From positions 1 to 31,963 of the forward strand of contig JAHIKO010000019.1 in assembly GCA_018897535.1 (NCBI GenBank): a DNA stretch of 31,963 nt, given 5' to 3'. A program made the translations under genes and the position numbers. Shown here in pieces: positions 16,532 through 23,974 of this stretch. Position 1 is the stretch's first letter. Each line of letters begins with the position of its first letter. The notes beneath the pieces were generated by a model. It saw nothing but the letters and a program-made list of their open reading frames with translations. It searched no databases and was not told the DNA's origin. The stretch comes from Candidatus Dependentiae bacterium (GTDB lineage: Bacteria > Babelota > Babeliae > Babelales > UASB340).

Positions 16532-17305
16532 ATGAAATTTAATAAAAAATTATTAATACTGCTTTTTATGACAAGTGTTACAAGTTTTAATTGCTTTAGC
16601 ATGTCTGATGATGAAAATTATTCTTCAAGCGAAATTGAAGACGAGCCTTCAATGGATGAAGAGTTAATTGTTAAAAATAGTGCATATACGCAAAATATTA
16701 TTCAAAGAATTAAAAACGATTTGATTGATGCCCAATTTAAACTACAGTTTCAAGATAGAGTTTTTGATCCGAAATATGATTGGATTGGGAATAAAGAGTT
16801 TGAATTGGAGTCTATTCATAGAATGCGTCCTGGAGATTTGGGAACACAATTGAAGTCTAATGAATTTGCAGATCAAGTTTATGATGAATCGTTTGATGGT
16901 TTTCAAGATATGGATATATTATTTAGATTTTTTTGTGAAAAATTTTCAATTATTATGCCTGAATATCAACAAAATTTAGAAGATCAAGATTTCAATACTC
17001 TTGAAGATTATGTTGATCATTTAATATCTAGAATGGTTGTTTATTTGACTAATAATTTAGGCGAATATCCTGAATTATTTAAGTATTCAAACGAATTTCA
17101 CGAGAGATGGTGCTTTTTATTTGTTTATTTGGAAAATGAGGCTTTAAAATATGGAGATAAATTTAAAGAATTGTTTCCTGCAAGTCATTTAAATAGATAT
17201 ATATTTAAGCAACACATAACTGAAGCAATAATAAATGTAGAAAAATTATATAAGCAAATTGAAGATTTTAGACAGTATTTTTATGTTAAAAAAATTAAAT
17301 TTTAA
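16532..17305 (+). CDS. Exported protein of unknown function
   Basis: A 257-residue orphan, the second largest in the exported cluster. Start chosen at ATG 16532, behind GGTGGGG, which yields the signal peptide MKFNKKLLILLFMTSVTSFNCFS followed by MSDDEN. The first mature residues are acidic and Ser-rich. The rest (about 50-257) looks like a compact, mostly helical domain with many aromatic and charged residues and a single Cys pair (residues about 127 and 207). No family recognised. Upstream in-frame TTG at 16517 is less likely. Confidence 0.65.
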   Translation: MKFNKKLLILLFMTSVTSFNCFSMSDDENYSSSEIEDEPSMDEELIVKNSAYTQNIIQRIKNDLIDAQFKLQFQDRVFDPKYDWIGNKEFELESIHRMRPGDLGTQLKSNEFADQVYDESFDGFQDMDILFRFFCEKFSIIMPEYQQNLEDQDFNTLEDYVDHLISRMVVYLTNNLGEYPELFKYSNEFHERWCFLFVYLENEALKYGDKFKELFPASHLNRYIFKQHITEAIINVEKLYKQIEDFRQYFYVKKIKF

Positions 17306-17344
17306 AAATGATATGGTTTTTTTAAAAATTTAAATTGAGGTTAT

Positions 17345-17854
17345 ATGAAAATTAATAAAAAAACATTTGGATTTATATTTTTGGAATTTTTTACGATTTC
17401 TATAATTGGTGCAATGAATAGTTCTGAAAATGAAAAACAAAATTTTGAACGTAGAAAAAAAATAAGTAATGTTGGGAAAATTGTTAAAGATAGCAGATTC
17501 ACAGTGAGTACTGATATTGATGAAATTGAAAAACGTAAAAAAACTTTTTATAAAACAGATGAGCAAGGTTTAAGTAAAACATGGCCTGAATATGCCAAAG
17601 ATTCTTTATCAAGCGATGATGAAGAATGTCCGGAAGAATGTAAAAATTATTTGGAAATGTTTAATAAAATAAAAAAACAGATGGATGAAAAAATAGAAGA
17701 TAATGGCTTAAATAATGATTTAGCGGTACCTGAAAACCAATCGTTTTTTTTAAACAACTGTGAAGATGAAGAGCTTGATGAAAAGGAAAAAAGAAGACGA
17801 ATTCTTGGTTGTAAACCGCGAAAAGAATTTTGTGAAGATAGTGATTCGGATTAA
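17345..17854 (+). CDS. Exported acidic protein of unknown function
   Basis: A 169-residue orphan with a signal peptide (MKINKKTFGFIFLEFFTISIIGA, cut before MNS). The mature part is highly charged. It contains an acidic DEEC-PEEC segment and further Cys residues (NNCEDEE, LGCKPRKEFCED), giving five Cys in the mature chain that could form disulfides outside the cytosol. The tail is acidic (EDSDSD). It follows the previous gene by 39 nt. No domain recognised. Confidence 0.62.
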   Translation: MKINKKTFGFIFLEFFTISIIGAMNSSENEKQNFERRKKISNVGKIVKDSRFTVSTDIDEIEKRKKTFYKTDEQGLSKTWPEYAKDSLSSDDEECPEECKNYLEMFNKIKKQMDEKIEDNGLNNDLAVPENQSFFLNNCEDEELDEKEKRRRILGCKPRKEFCEDSDSD

Positions 17855-17908
17855 TTTTAATTTGAATTAGTTTAAATATAATTTATATGTGTTATTACAG
17901 GAGTTTTT

Positions 17909-18151
17909 ATGAATAATATAAAAAAATTAGGTTTATTATTGTTGATAGGTTTTATTTTGACCGGTGAATCTTTTTCTATGGATCCTGAAAAAAATTCTAA
18001 AAAAGATTTTTATTATACTTTTGGGCTTACAAATGATCCAGAAGAAGCTTATCGTTCTTTAAGTCGTTTGTTTATAGAAGAATTTGGTGGTGAAGTAGAT
18101 TCAAGCTTAGAAGATTCAGATATGGATGAAAATAACGAAAAAGATAATTAA
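17909..18151 (+). CDS. Exported small acidic protein
   Basis: An 80-residue orphan closing the exported cluster. The signal peptide MNNIKKLGLLLLIGFILTGESFS is followed by MDPEKN. The mature 57 residues hold a short aromatic segment (FYYTFGLTNDPEEAYRSLSR) and an acidic tail (EDSDMDENNEKDN). The DSD-type ending resembles that of the preceding gene (EDSDSD). AGGAG lies at 17899-17903, and a TATAAT at 17877-17882 may be a -10 element for this gene. Confidence 0.62.
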   Translation: MNNIKKLGLLLLIGFILTGESFSMDPEKNSKKDFYYTFGLTNDPEEAYRSLSRLFIEEFGGEVDSSLEDSDMDENNEKDN

Positions 18152-18182
18152 ATAAAAATTAATTAAGATTTTATAATTTTAT

Positions 18183-18223
18183 AAAAGAAAAGGGGCAGCG
18201 CGTTTTACTGCCTCTTTTCTTTT
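18183..18223 (+). terminator. Terminator closing the exported cluster
   Basis: A 16-bp stem (18183-18198 with 18208-18223) containing one G-T wobble. GGGGCAG pairs with CTGCCTC, the loop is 9 nt, and the descending arm is T-rich. Confidence 0.8.
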
Positions 18224-18257
18224 GTCTATAATAAACACAGAGTTTGGGGTGTTTATT
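18204..18257 (+). promoter_or_regulatory. Putative miaB promoter with an inverted repeat at the start site
   Basis: TTTACT at 18204-18209 (inside the preceding terminator), a 17-nt spacer, and a perfect TATAAT at 18227-18232. A 9-bp perfect inverted repeat, AATAAACAC (18230-18238) with GTGTTTATT (18249-18257), overlaps the -10 end and the expected start. It encloses TTTGGGG. It is a candidate operator or 5' leader hairpin. Confidence 0.45.
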
Positions 18258-18298
18258 AAATATTAAAATAACTAAAACTAAATTTTAAAATTATAATT

Positions 18299-19666
18299 AT
18301 GATTAAATTTTTTATACAAACATACGGTTGCCAAGCAAATGTTGCAGATTCTCAAGCAATTGCCAATTTCTTAAAAGATTTGGATTGTGAACAAGTATTT
18401 TTTCAAGAATCTGCAGATATAATTATTATAAATACGTGTGCTATTCGAGATAAGGCCGAGCAAAAAATATATTCTTATATTGGTCGGCTTGCAAAGCTTA
18501 GAAAACAAAATAATTTTTTAAAAATAGTTATAGTTGGTTGCATAGCAAGCTATAAAAAGAAAGATTTTTATTCAAGATTTCCATTTATAACATTTGTTAA
18601 TGGGGCTAGAGATGATAAAAATTTATTACAAGAAAAGTTTGCAGATATAATTATGTCTATTCAGACTAGTAAACAAATACACAAATTAACTGAGCCTGTT
18701 GCTTTGAATAAAAATACTGGTATTGCTAAATTTAAAAATTTCAATTTAAAATTGGGTGGTCTTAAAGTTGAAAATAAACACTCAATACAATCTTTTATCA
18801 ATATAATGACCGGGTGCAATAACTTTTGTACATATTGTATTGTGCCTTTTACAAGAGGTAGAGAAGTCAGTTATTTGGCAAATGATATTTTAGAAAAAAT
18901 AAAATTTGATATTTCTATTGGAGCGAAAGAAATTATTTTATTAGGCCAAAATGTTAATTCATACAAATGCCCTGAAACAGAAATAAATTTTGCTGGGTTA
19001 TTAAAAAAAGTAGCCTTATTGCCAGGAAACTTTTGGATACGATTTATGAGTCCTAATCCAAAAGATATGACATTGGATGTAATTAAAGTTATGGCTGAAT
19101 ATAGCGATAAAATTTGTGGTTTTGTACACCATCCGGTGCAATCGGGATCAAATAAAATTCTAGAGCTTATGAATAGATCTTATACTGTAGAAAAATATTT
19201 GGAACAGATTGATTGGATTAAAAAGTATTTGCCAAAAGCGACTATTTCAACAGATATAATTGTGGGCTTTCCTGGGGAAAATGAACAAGATTTTATTGCA
19301 ACTTTAGAACTTATTAAAACTGTTAATTTTGATAACGTTTACTCGTTTATATTTTCGCCGCGCAAATATACAAAAGCAGCTTTAATGCAAGATAATCTTA
19401 GTTATCAAGAGAAGCAGCAACGGCTAGATCATCTACAGAAAGTTCAAATAGATATAGCTAAAAATAAAAATGAAGCCTACATTGGTAAAGTAGTAAAATG
19501 TTTAGTTGAAAAACCGGCAGTTAATGGTATGCTTTTAGCAAGATCGGCAGGAAATCATACAGTCTTATTTAATGGCGGCTATGAATTGATAAATTCTTTT
19601 GTTGACGTTAACATAGAAACTGCGGGTGCGACAAATTTAACTGGATCTTTGATAGATAAGTGTTAA
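18299..19666 (+). CDS. miaB: tRNA methylthiotransferase MiaB
   Basis: A radical SAM enzyme that turns i6A37 into ms2i6A37 in tRNAs reading UNN codons. The 455 residues include the N-terminal MTTase domain with cluster ligands C11 (TYGCQAN), C47 (NTCAIRD) and C81 (VGCIAS). The radical SAM triad C173, C177 and C180 lies in MTGCNNFCTYCIVPFTRGRE, which is the MiaB form of the motif. A C-terminal TRAM domain follows. The protein is complete. The stop codon (19664-19666) touches the first base of tRNA-Cys, so the tRNA must be cut out of the miaB transcript. The Fe-S supply would come from the SufS/SufU system also encoded here. Confidence 0.95.
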   Translation: MIKFFIQTYGCQANVADSQAIANFLKDLDCEQVFFQESADIIIINTCAIRDKAEQKIYSYIGRLAKLRKQNNFLKIVIVGCIASYKKKDFYSRFPFITFVNGARDDKNLLQEKFADIIMSIQTSKQIHKLTEPVALNKNTGIAKFKNFNLKLGGLKVENKHSIQSFINIMTGCNNFCTYCIVPFTRGREVSYLANDILEKIKFDISIGAKEIILLGQNVNSYKCPETEINFAGLLKKVALLPGNFWIRFMSPNPKDMTLDVIKVMAEYSDKICGFVHHPVQSGSNKILELMNRSYTVEKYLEQIDWIKKYLPKATISTDIIVGFPGENEQDFIATLELIKTVNFDNVYSFIFSPRKYTKAALMQDNLSYQEKQQRLDHLQKVQIDIAKNKNEAYIGKVVKCLVEKPAVNGMLLARSAGNHTVLFNGGYELINSFVDVNIETAGATNLTGSLIDKC

Positions 19667-19740
19667 GGCGGCATAGCCAAGTGGTAAGGCAGCGGTCTGC
19701 AAAACCGTTATCCCCGGTTCAATTCCGGGTGCCGCCTCCA
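19667..19740 (+). tRNA. tRNA-Cys (GCA)
   Basis: A 74-nt cloverleaf with CCA encoded. The acceptor GGCGGCA pairs with TGCCGCC. The anticodon stem GCGGT/ACCGT holds loop CTGCAAA with anticodon GCA at 19699-19701, and the T stem is CCCGG/CCGGG with TTCAATT. A36-A37-A38 is the MiaA/MiaB recognition triplet. It starts on the nucleotide after the miaB stop. Confidence 0.95.
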
Positions 19741-19849
19741 GTCTTCGCTCTAATGAGATACGACCGGCAGGCTAGCATGGTAATTAAGATAAATTATAAT
19801 AAGCGATAGTTAGCGAAGACTGCCCGTCGAAGCCTTGGCGAAGTCGGGC
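19739..19849 (+). repeat. tRNA-Cys 3' flanking hairpin repeats
   Basis: CAGTCTTCGCT (19739-19749), which includes the last two bases of the tRNA, is the exact complement of AGCGAAGACTG (19812-19822). It is followed by a near-palindromic GC-rich module at 19822-19849. A 20-nt segment at 19824-19843 recurs exactly, inverted, at 31507-31526. The rest of the gap to the next tRNA (19850-19920) is AT-rich and holds only a promoter. Confidence 0.7.
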
Positions 19850-19874
19850 TATGCACTATTAATTAAAAAAAATA

Positions 19875-19902
19875 TTGCCAATATTTAAAAAATATACATA
19901 AT
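19875..19902 (+). promoter_or_regulatory. Putative promoter of tRNA-Leu(UAA)
   Basis: TTGCCA at 19875-19880, a 16-nt spacer, and CATAAT at 19897-19902, 18 nt before the tRNA. Confidence 0.45.
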
Positions 19903-19920
19903 ATTAAATGTTTAATGCGT

Positions 19921-20008
19921 GCCGTGGTGGCGGAATTGGTAGACGCAAGGGACTTAAAATCCCTCGGGTTTTAAACCTGTGCCGGTTCGACTCCGGCCCT
20001 CGGCACCA
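19921..20008 (+). tRNA. tRNA-Leu (UAA)
   Basis: An 88-nt class II tRNA with a long variable arm and encoded CCA. The anticodon stem AGGGA/TCCCT holds loop CTTAAAA with anticodon TAA. The T arm is GCCGG-TTCGACT-CCGGC. The acceptor GCCGTGG against CCTCGGC has a U5-U68 mismatch, whereas the other tRNA-Leu of the window is fully paired. A36-A37-A38 makes it a MiaA/MiaB substrate. Confidence 0.93.
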
Positions 20009-20112
20009 GCCGTCGCTGCTGCGCAGCTATGGCTGGTAGGCCAGCTAGTTAACTCTAACGGGCTTCCGTCGACGCATAAAGCTATGACGGACAAGACGAC
20101 TGGCGGGCCAGC
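20006..20112 (+). repeat. tRNA-Leu(UAA) 3' flanking GC-rich repeats
   Basis: The tRNA end CCAGCC (20006-20011) pairs with GGCTGG (20031-20036), enclosing an inner GCTGC/GCAGC stem. GTAGGCCAGC follows. A second module at 20063-20112 contains CGCATAAAGCTATGACGGAC, the core shared (one mismatch) with the repeats behind both tRNA-Ala genes, and ends in GGCGGGCC. Beyond it, up to the HU gene at 20326, I see only AT-rich leader with a TTGACA at 20203-20208 and no gene. Confidence 0.7.
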
Positions 20113-20325
20113 TTGACACATATAGTATAAAATTGTGTCGACAAGATATTTGGTAGATCAGATTTAAAATTGGTCTGAGCATTAATAAATTTTACAAAAA
20201 TCTTGACAAAAACTTTAATTATAAATAAACATCAGAGATATATCTACAAAAGACGTTTGTGTTGTTTTGTGTGTTTGTGTTGATATGTAAGATATATTCT
20301 CCAATGAATTTTTAGGAGTTCATAT

Positions 20326-20601
20326 ATGAATAAAGCCGCTTTGATAGATGCAATGTCAAAAGCTACAAAGCTATCGAAAACATCGTGTAAGGATGCTTTA
20401 GAAGCATTCATTGATGCTATTGAAAAGTCACTTAAGAAAAAGAAATCTGTAGTTCTTACAGGTTTCGGTACATTCTCTGTAATGAAGAGAAAAGCAAGAA
20501 CAGGTATTAATCCAGCAACAGGTAAGAAAATGCAAATACCTTCAAAGAATGTTCCAAAATTTAAGGCTGGCAAAAAACTAAAAGATTTAGTAAAAGCTTA
20601 A
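20326..20601 (+). CDS. hup: HU-family DNA-binding protein
   Basis: A 91-residue histone-like protein of full family length that dimerises, bends DNA and compacts the chromosome. It begins MNKAALIDAMSKATKLSK and has the beta-arm region with the conserved GFGTFSVMKRKARTGINP-TGKK block. The tip Pro is retained and the C-terminus is Lys-rich. TAGGAG lies 8 nt before the ATG. It is monocistronic, with a long leader and a strong terminator, consistent with high expression. HU and IHF subunits are similar; the absence of an IHF-specific signature and its single-gene context favour HU. Confidence 0.96.
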   Translation: MNKAALIDAMSKATKLSKTSCKDALEAFIDAIEKSLKKKKSVVLTGFGTFSVMKRKARTGINPATGKKMQIPSKNVPKFKAGKKLKDLVKA

Positions 20602-20632
20602 GTCTTAAATATACATAAATAAAATGTGTATT

Positions 20633-20675
20633 AAAAAGTTGCAGGAAATTAAAAAAGTCCTGCAACTTTTTTTTT
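20633..20675 (+). terminator. Terminator after the HU gene
   Basis: A 14-bp perfect stem: AAAAAGTTGCAGGA (20633-20646) pairs with TCCTGCAACTTTTT (20658-20671). The loop is 11 nt and a T run continues to 20675. Confidence 0.92.
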
Positions 20676-20814
20676 GTAAAATTAATATCGAGATGGCTTT
20701 AAGTACGCAATTTTTTATTTTTTTTATTTCTCTAGTGCTTTTAAATTAAATTTTGTTACATTAATTTTAAATTTATGTGTAGTTTAAATTAAAAATTTTT
20801 GCATGGAGAGTCTT

Positions 20815-21222
20815 ATGGAAGAGCAAATTGTTCCTGGTAAATTTGAAGTTTTTATGAACTGGTTAAAATCTGTTTGGGAAAAGATTGATATAAAAAAATG
20901 GTCGGAAGATATAGGTGGATCTTCAGCACAGGCCATTGAAGGTGCTATTTATTTTGGTGTAGGATTTGCTTTTGGTTTTTTATTTAAAAAATATTTCAAA
21001 TTTGTTTTCTTTACAATTCTTACAGCTATGGCTGTTATTTTAATACTTGAATATAATAAAATTTTGACAATAGATTGGCTTGCATTAAATGTATTTTTGG
21101 GTTTCGATCCAGCTTCAGATTTTGGTGTTATTTTAAATTCAATTTTTGATTGGATAAAAACAAACTTGATAAAATTTATTGCAGGTTTGGTTGGATTTTT
21201 GGTTGGTTATAAATTAGGATAA
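20815..21222 (+). CDS. FUN14-like small membrane protein
   Basis: A 135-residue membrane protein. ATG at 20815 was chosen over 20803 because GGAG at 20805-20808 fits it. After a soluble N-terminal 45 residues there are two adjoining glycine-rich hydrophobic helices (IYFGVGFAFGFLFKKYFKFVFF and TILTAMAVILILEY). The pattern helix-KK-helix-Y-x(4)-L-x-I-DW, plus a C-terminal glycine-rich helix ending GFLVGYKLG, resembles the FUN14 family. Function in bacteria is unknown. It is separated from the ATPase gene by 5 nt, so the two are probably one operon. Confidence 0.6.
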   Translation: MEEQIVPGKFEVFMNWLKSVWEKIDIKKWSEDIGGSSAQAIEGAIYFGVGFAFGFLFKKYFKFVFFTILTAMAVILILEYNKILTIDWLALNVFLGFDPASDFGVILNSIFDWIKTNLIKFIAGLVGFLVGYKLG

Positions 21223-21227
21223 TTTTA

Positions 21228-22496
21228 GTGGCGGAAAAAGAGAGAGAAGAGAGTCTTGTTTATAATCTTTTATCAAAAGATGAAAAATTAAAAAATGGAA
21301 TTCATAATGAATCTATTGTAGATATTGTGGATTCCATTTTATTGATGGCTATAAATTATGGCGCTTCAGATATTCATTTTGAACAAAATCAGAATGATCT
21401 AAGAATTAGATATCGAATTGATGGTATTTTATACGATCAAACAGCTATTAAAAAAGAATTGGGGGCTGCAATATTATCGAGATTAAAAATTTTATCCAAT
21501 CTTGATATTGCAGAAAAGCGAGTTCCTCAAGATGGTAAGTTTAGAGTTCGGATTTGTAAGAAATCAGAAAATATTCCAAACGATAATAATTTAATAGATA
21601 TGCGTATTTCAACTTTTCCCACAATATATGGTGAAAAACTTGTAATGCGTATTTTAGATAAATCACAAAATAACATTGAATTAAATAAACTTGGAATGGA
21701 TGAATTTACATTATCTGAGTTTTATAAGTTAATAGACAGGCCATATGGTTTTTTTCTTATCACCGGACCTACAGGATCAGGTAAAACAACAACCCTTTAT
21801 TCTATTTTATCGCATCTTAATGATGGTGAAAAAAATATTGTTACAATGGAAGATCCGGTTGAATATAATCTTGACGGAATTGTTCAAAGTCAAATAAATG
21901 AAAAAGCAGGATTTAATTTTCATAAAGGTCTTAGATCAATTTTAAGGCAAGATCCCGATGTTATAATGATTGGTGAAATTAGGGATAAAGAAACTGCAAA
22001 AATAGCCATAGAAGCAGCGCTTACAGGACATCTTGTTTTTAGCACTTTACATACAAATGATACCGTATCTGCGGTTACGAGATTAATTGATATGGGGGTT
22101 GATAGCTTTTTAATTAATGCGGCACTTTCAGGAGTTCTTTCTCAACGATTGGTAAGATCTCTTTGCAATAGTTGTAAAAAAGAAGATTTAATAACTGAGC
22201 AAGAAGAAAATAATCTTAAAAATATAAATATAAATAATTTTAAATTAAATAAAATTAACAGACCCTGTGGTTGTAATAACTGTTTTGATCTTGGCTATAA
22301 AGGTAGAATTGGAATTTTTGAGCTTCTTAAAATTGATGATGAAATTAGAGATTTAATTTCTGCAAAAAATTCTACCAAACAAATTAAAGATTTTTTAATT
22401 AAAAAAAATATGAAATTCATAGAAGACGATGCCTTAAAAAAAGTCGATGATGGGCAGACTTCATTTGAAGAATTTTTTAAAGCAATCATCCACTAA
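21228..22496 (+). CDS. GspE/PilB-type secretion or pilus ATPase
   Basis: A 422-residue hexameric ATPase of the type II secretion/type IV pilus class. The N2 domain (SDIHFE near residue 47) is followed by Walker A GPTGSGKT (180-187), the Asp box near MEDPVEY, Walker B DPDVIMIGE (243-250), the His box STLHTND, and a zinc-binding insert (C313, C316, C349, C352). The N1 domain of full-length GspE/PilB (about 500-570 residues) is missing. It begins with GTG 5 nt after the FUN14-like gene. No pilin, secretin or GspF neighbour is in the window, so the machine it drives is unknown. Confidence 0.9.
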   Translation: MAEKEREESLVYNLLSKDEKLKNGIHNESIVDIVDSILLMAINYGASDIHFEQNQNDLRIRYRIDGILYDQTAIKKELGAAILSRLKILSNLDIAEKRVPQDGKFRVRICKKSENIPNDNNLIDMRISTFPTIYGEKLVMRILDKSQNNIELNKLGMDEFTLSEFYKLIDRPYGFFLITGPTGSGKTTTLYSILSHLNDGEKNIVTMEDPVEYNLDGIVQSQINEKAGFNFHKGLRSILRQDPDVIMIGEIRDKETAKIAIEAALTGHLVFSTLHTNDTVSAVTRLIDMGVDSFLINAALSGVLSQRLVRSLCNSCKKEDLITEQEENNLKNININNFKLNKINRPCGCNNCFDLGYKGRIGIFELLKIDDEIRDLISAKNSTKQIKDFLIKKNMKFIEDDALKKVDDGQTSFEEFFKAIIH

Positions 22497-22501
22497 ATCT
22501 T

Positions 22502-23635
22502 TTATCCCAAAAATTTTTTAAAAAATCCTGAAATTCCTGACTTGGAATCACTTGTTTCATTCCCAATTTTTTCAGCATATTCTAGAAGTAATTCTTTGGC
22601 TTTGGCTGGTAATTTTGTTGGAATGTGGCATTTCGTAATAATTATTAAGTTACCTCTGGATAAACTTCCTGGAACCGGAAACCCTTTTCCGGGTAACATA
22701 ATCTCTTCACCAACAGCACAACCTTTTGGTATTTTAATTAAATGTTTTTGACCATCTAAAGTTTCAACTTCCACCTGACAGCCTAAAACTAATTGTGGAT
22801 ATGTTAAATTTAAGTAAGTTATTAAGTCGTTATTTTTACGCCAAAATTTTTTGTCATCTTGTACCGTTACATGTAAATAAAGATCTCCGGATATGCCACC
22901 AAATATTCCGGCATCGCCCCGACCTTTAACTCTTAATTCTGCACCGTTATAAATTCCGGCAGGAATATTTATAGTTAGGGTGTCTCGCTTTTGAACTCTT
23001 GATTGCCCTTTGCATGTTGGACATGGCGATTTAATTGTAAAACCTTCGCCTTTGCAATAATTACATGGTTGAGCGAATGAAAAAAAGCCTTGTCTGAAAT
23101 TTACTGCACCGGTACCGTTACAATGTGAACATTTTTCAGGTTTTGTACCGGTTTTACATCCTGAACCGTTACAAGTTTCGCAACTTGTATTGTGGTAAAT
23201 GGAAATATCTTTTTTGGTTCCCAAATATGATTCGGTTAATGTTATTTCTATATTATATGATAAATCATGGCCGCGTTGTGGCGTAAGTCCGGTTTTACTG
23301 CGTTGCTGTTTACGTCCACCGGTGCTCGCACCAAATAAATCTGAAAATATGTCTCCAAAATTTGAAAAGATATCTTCAAATCCTCCATATTCATGGAAAT
23401 CTGATCCACCTTGCATTCCGGCATGACCAAATTGATCATATTTTTTTCTTTTTTCTTCATTTGAAAGAACTTCATAGGCTTCACTAGCTTCTTTAAATTT
23501 TTCTTCAGCTTCTTTATTATCAGGATTTTTATCCGGATGATATTTTACGGCTAATTGCCTGTAAGCTTTTTTAATTTCTTCTTTATTGGCTGTTTTTGAA
23601 ACGCCCAAAATTTCGTAATAATCTCTTTTTGCCAT
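22502..23635 (-). CDS. dnaJ: Chaperone protein DnaJ (type I Hsp40)
   Basis: A 377-residue co-chaperone that stimulates DnaK ATPase activity and delivers unfolded clients. The J domain has HPD at 33-35. A G/F-rich linker follows, then four CxxCxGxG-type zinc motifs (CETCNGSG, CSHCNGTG, CNYCKGEG, CPTCKGQS) and the C-terminal substrate-binding domains. All family parts are present. It converges on the ATPase gene with 5 nt between stops. dnaK and grpE are not nearby. A palindrome at its presumed start site suggests regulation. Confidence 0.97.
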   Translation of the reverse strand: MAKRDYYEILGVSKTANKEEIKKAYRQLAVKYHPDKNPDNKEAEEKFKEASEAYEVLSNEEKRKKYDQFGHAGMQGGSDFHEYGGFEDIFSNFGDIFSDLFGASTGGRKQQRSKTGLTPQRGHDLSYNIEITLTESYLGTKKDISIYHNTSCETCNGSGCKTGTKPEKCSHCNGTGAVNFRQGFFSFAQPCNYCKGEGFTIKSPCPTCKGQSRVQKRDTLTINIPAGIYNGAELRVKGRGDAGIFGGISGDLYLHVTVQDDKKFWRKNNDLITYLNLTYPQLVLGCQVEVETLDGQKHLIKIPKGCAVGEEIMLPGKGFPVPGSLSRGNLIIITKCHIPTKLPAKAKELLLEYAEKIGNETSDSKSGISGFFKKFLG

Positions 23636-23668
23636 GTTTTTAACCCTAAATTTTTTATTTAAATTTTT

Positions 23669-23695
23669 TTAGTCTTTCAGACTAAGATTATTATA
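23669..23695 (-). promoter_or_regulatory. dnaJ promoter region with operator-like palindrome
   Basis: On the minus strand, TATAAT (complement of 23690-23695) is followed by the inverted repeat TTAGTCT-TTC-AGACTAA (23669-23685), which covers the expected start site. It lies 34 nt before the dnaJ start. It shares only the outer TTAG/CTAA with the CIRCE operator and is not CIRCE. Confidence 0.4.
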
Positions 23696-23752
23696 AATTA
23701 TAATGGTTTAATATGGAAAATCAAACATCCTGTATGCCATATTTGTATTATT

Positions 23753-23803
23753 CCCAGTGCATACGCACAGGGCTACCCTAAAGCCGCCTGCTTATGCAGG
23801 CTC
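23753..23803 (+). repeat. GC-rich double-hairpin repeat, copy 1
   Basis: A 51-nt GC-rich element in AT-rich spacer. It is the inverted counterpart of 23975-24025 (44 of 51 positions match). It holds two hairpins: CCC-x-GTGC/GCAC-x-GGG and GCCTGC-TTAT-GCAGGC. The 171 nt between the copies (23804-23974) are AT-rich with no gene that I can see. Confidence 0.75.
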
Positions 23804-23974
23804 AGAGACATTATGATGAATAATTATTTTTATATGTAAGTAATATTCTATAAACCAAACATTAATTGTGTAATCGTATATAAAAAGTAACTATTTGTAT
23901 GCAAAGCTTTATTATCAAATTTTTTGAAAACAAAAATACAATTCTTGCAAATTAATATTAAATTTTTGTTTTTT

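Noticed and set aside
19739..20112. Attachment sites (attL/attR) of an integrated element beside tRNA genes.
   Set aside because: No integrase, recombinase or phage gene is in the window, and the repeats lie behind every tRNA rather than framing one block.
23248..23484. Overlapping second frame on the minus strand within dnaJ.
   Set aside because: It is a frame-shifted shadow of the J-domain and glycine-rich region. DnaJ itself is intact.
23669..23685. CIRCE operator upstream of dnaJ.
   Set aside because: Only the outer TTAG/CTAA agrees. The arms are 7 bp with a 3-nt gap instead of 9 bp with a 9-nt gap.
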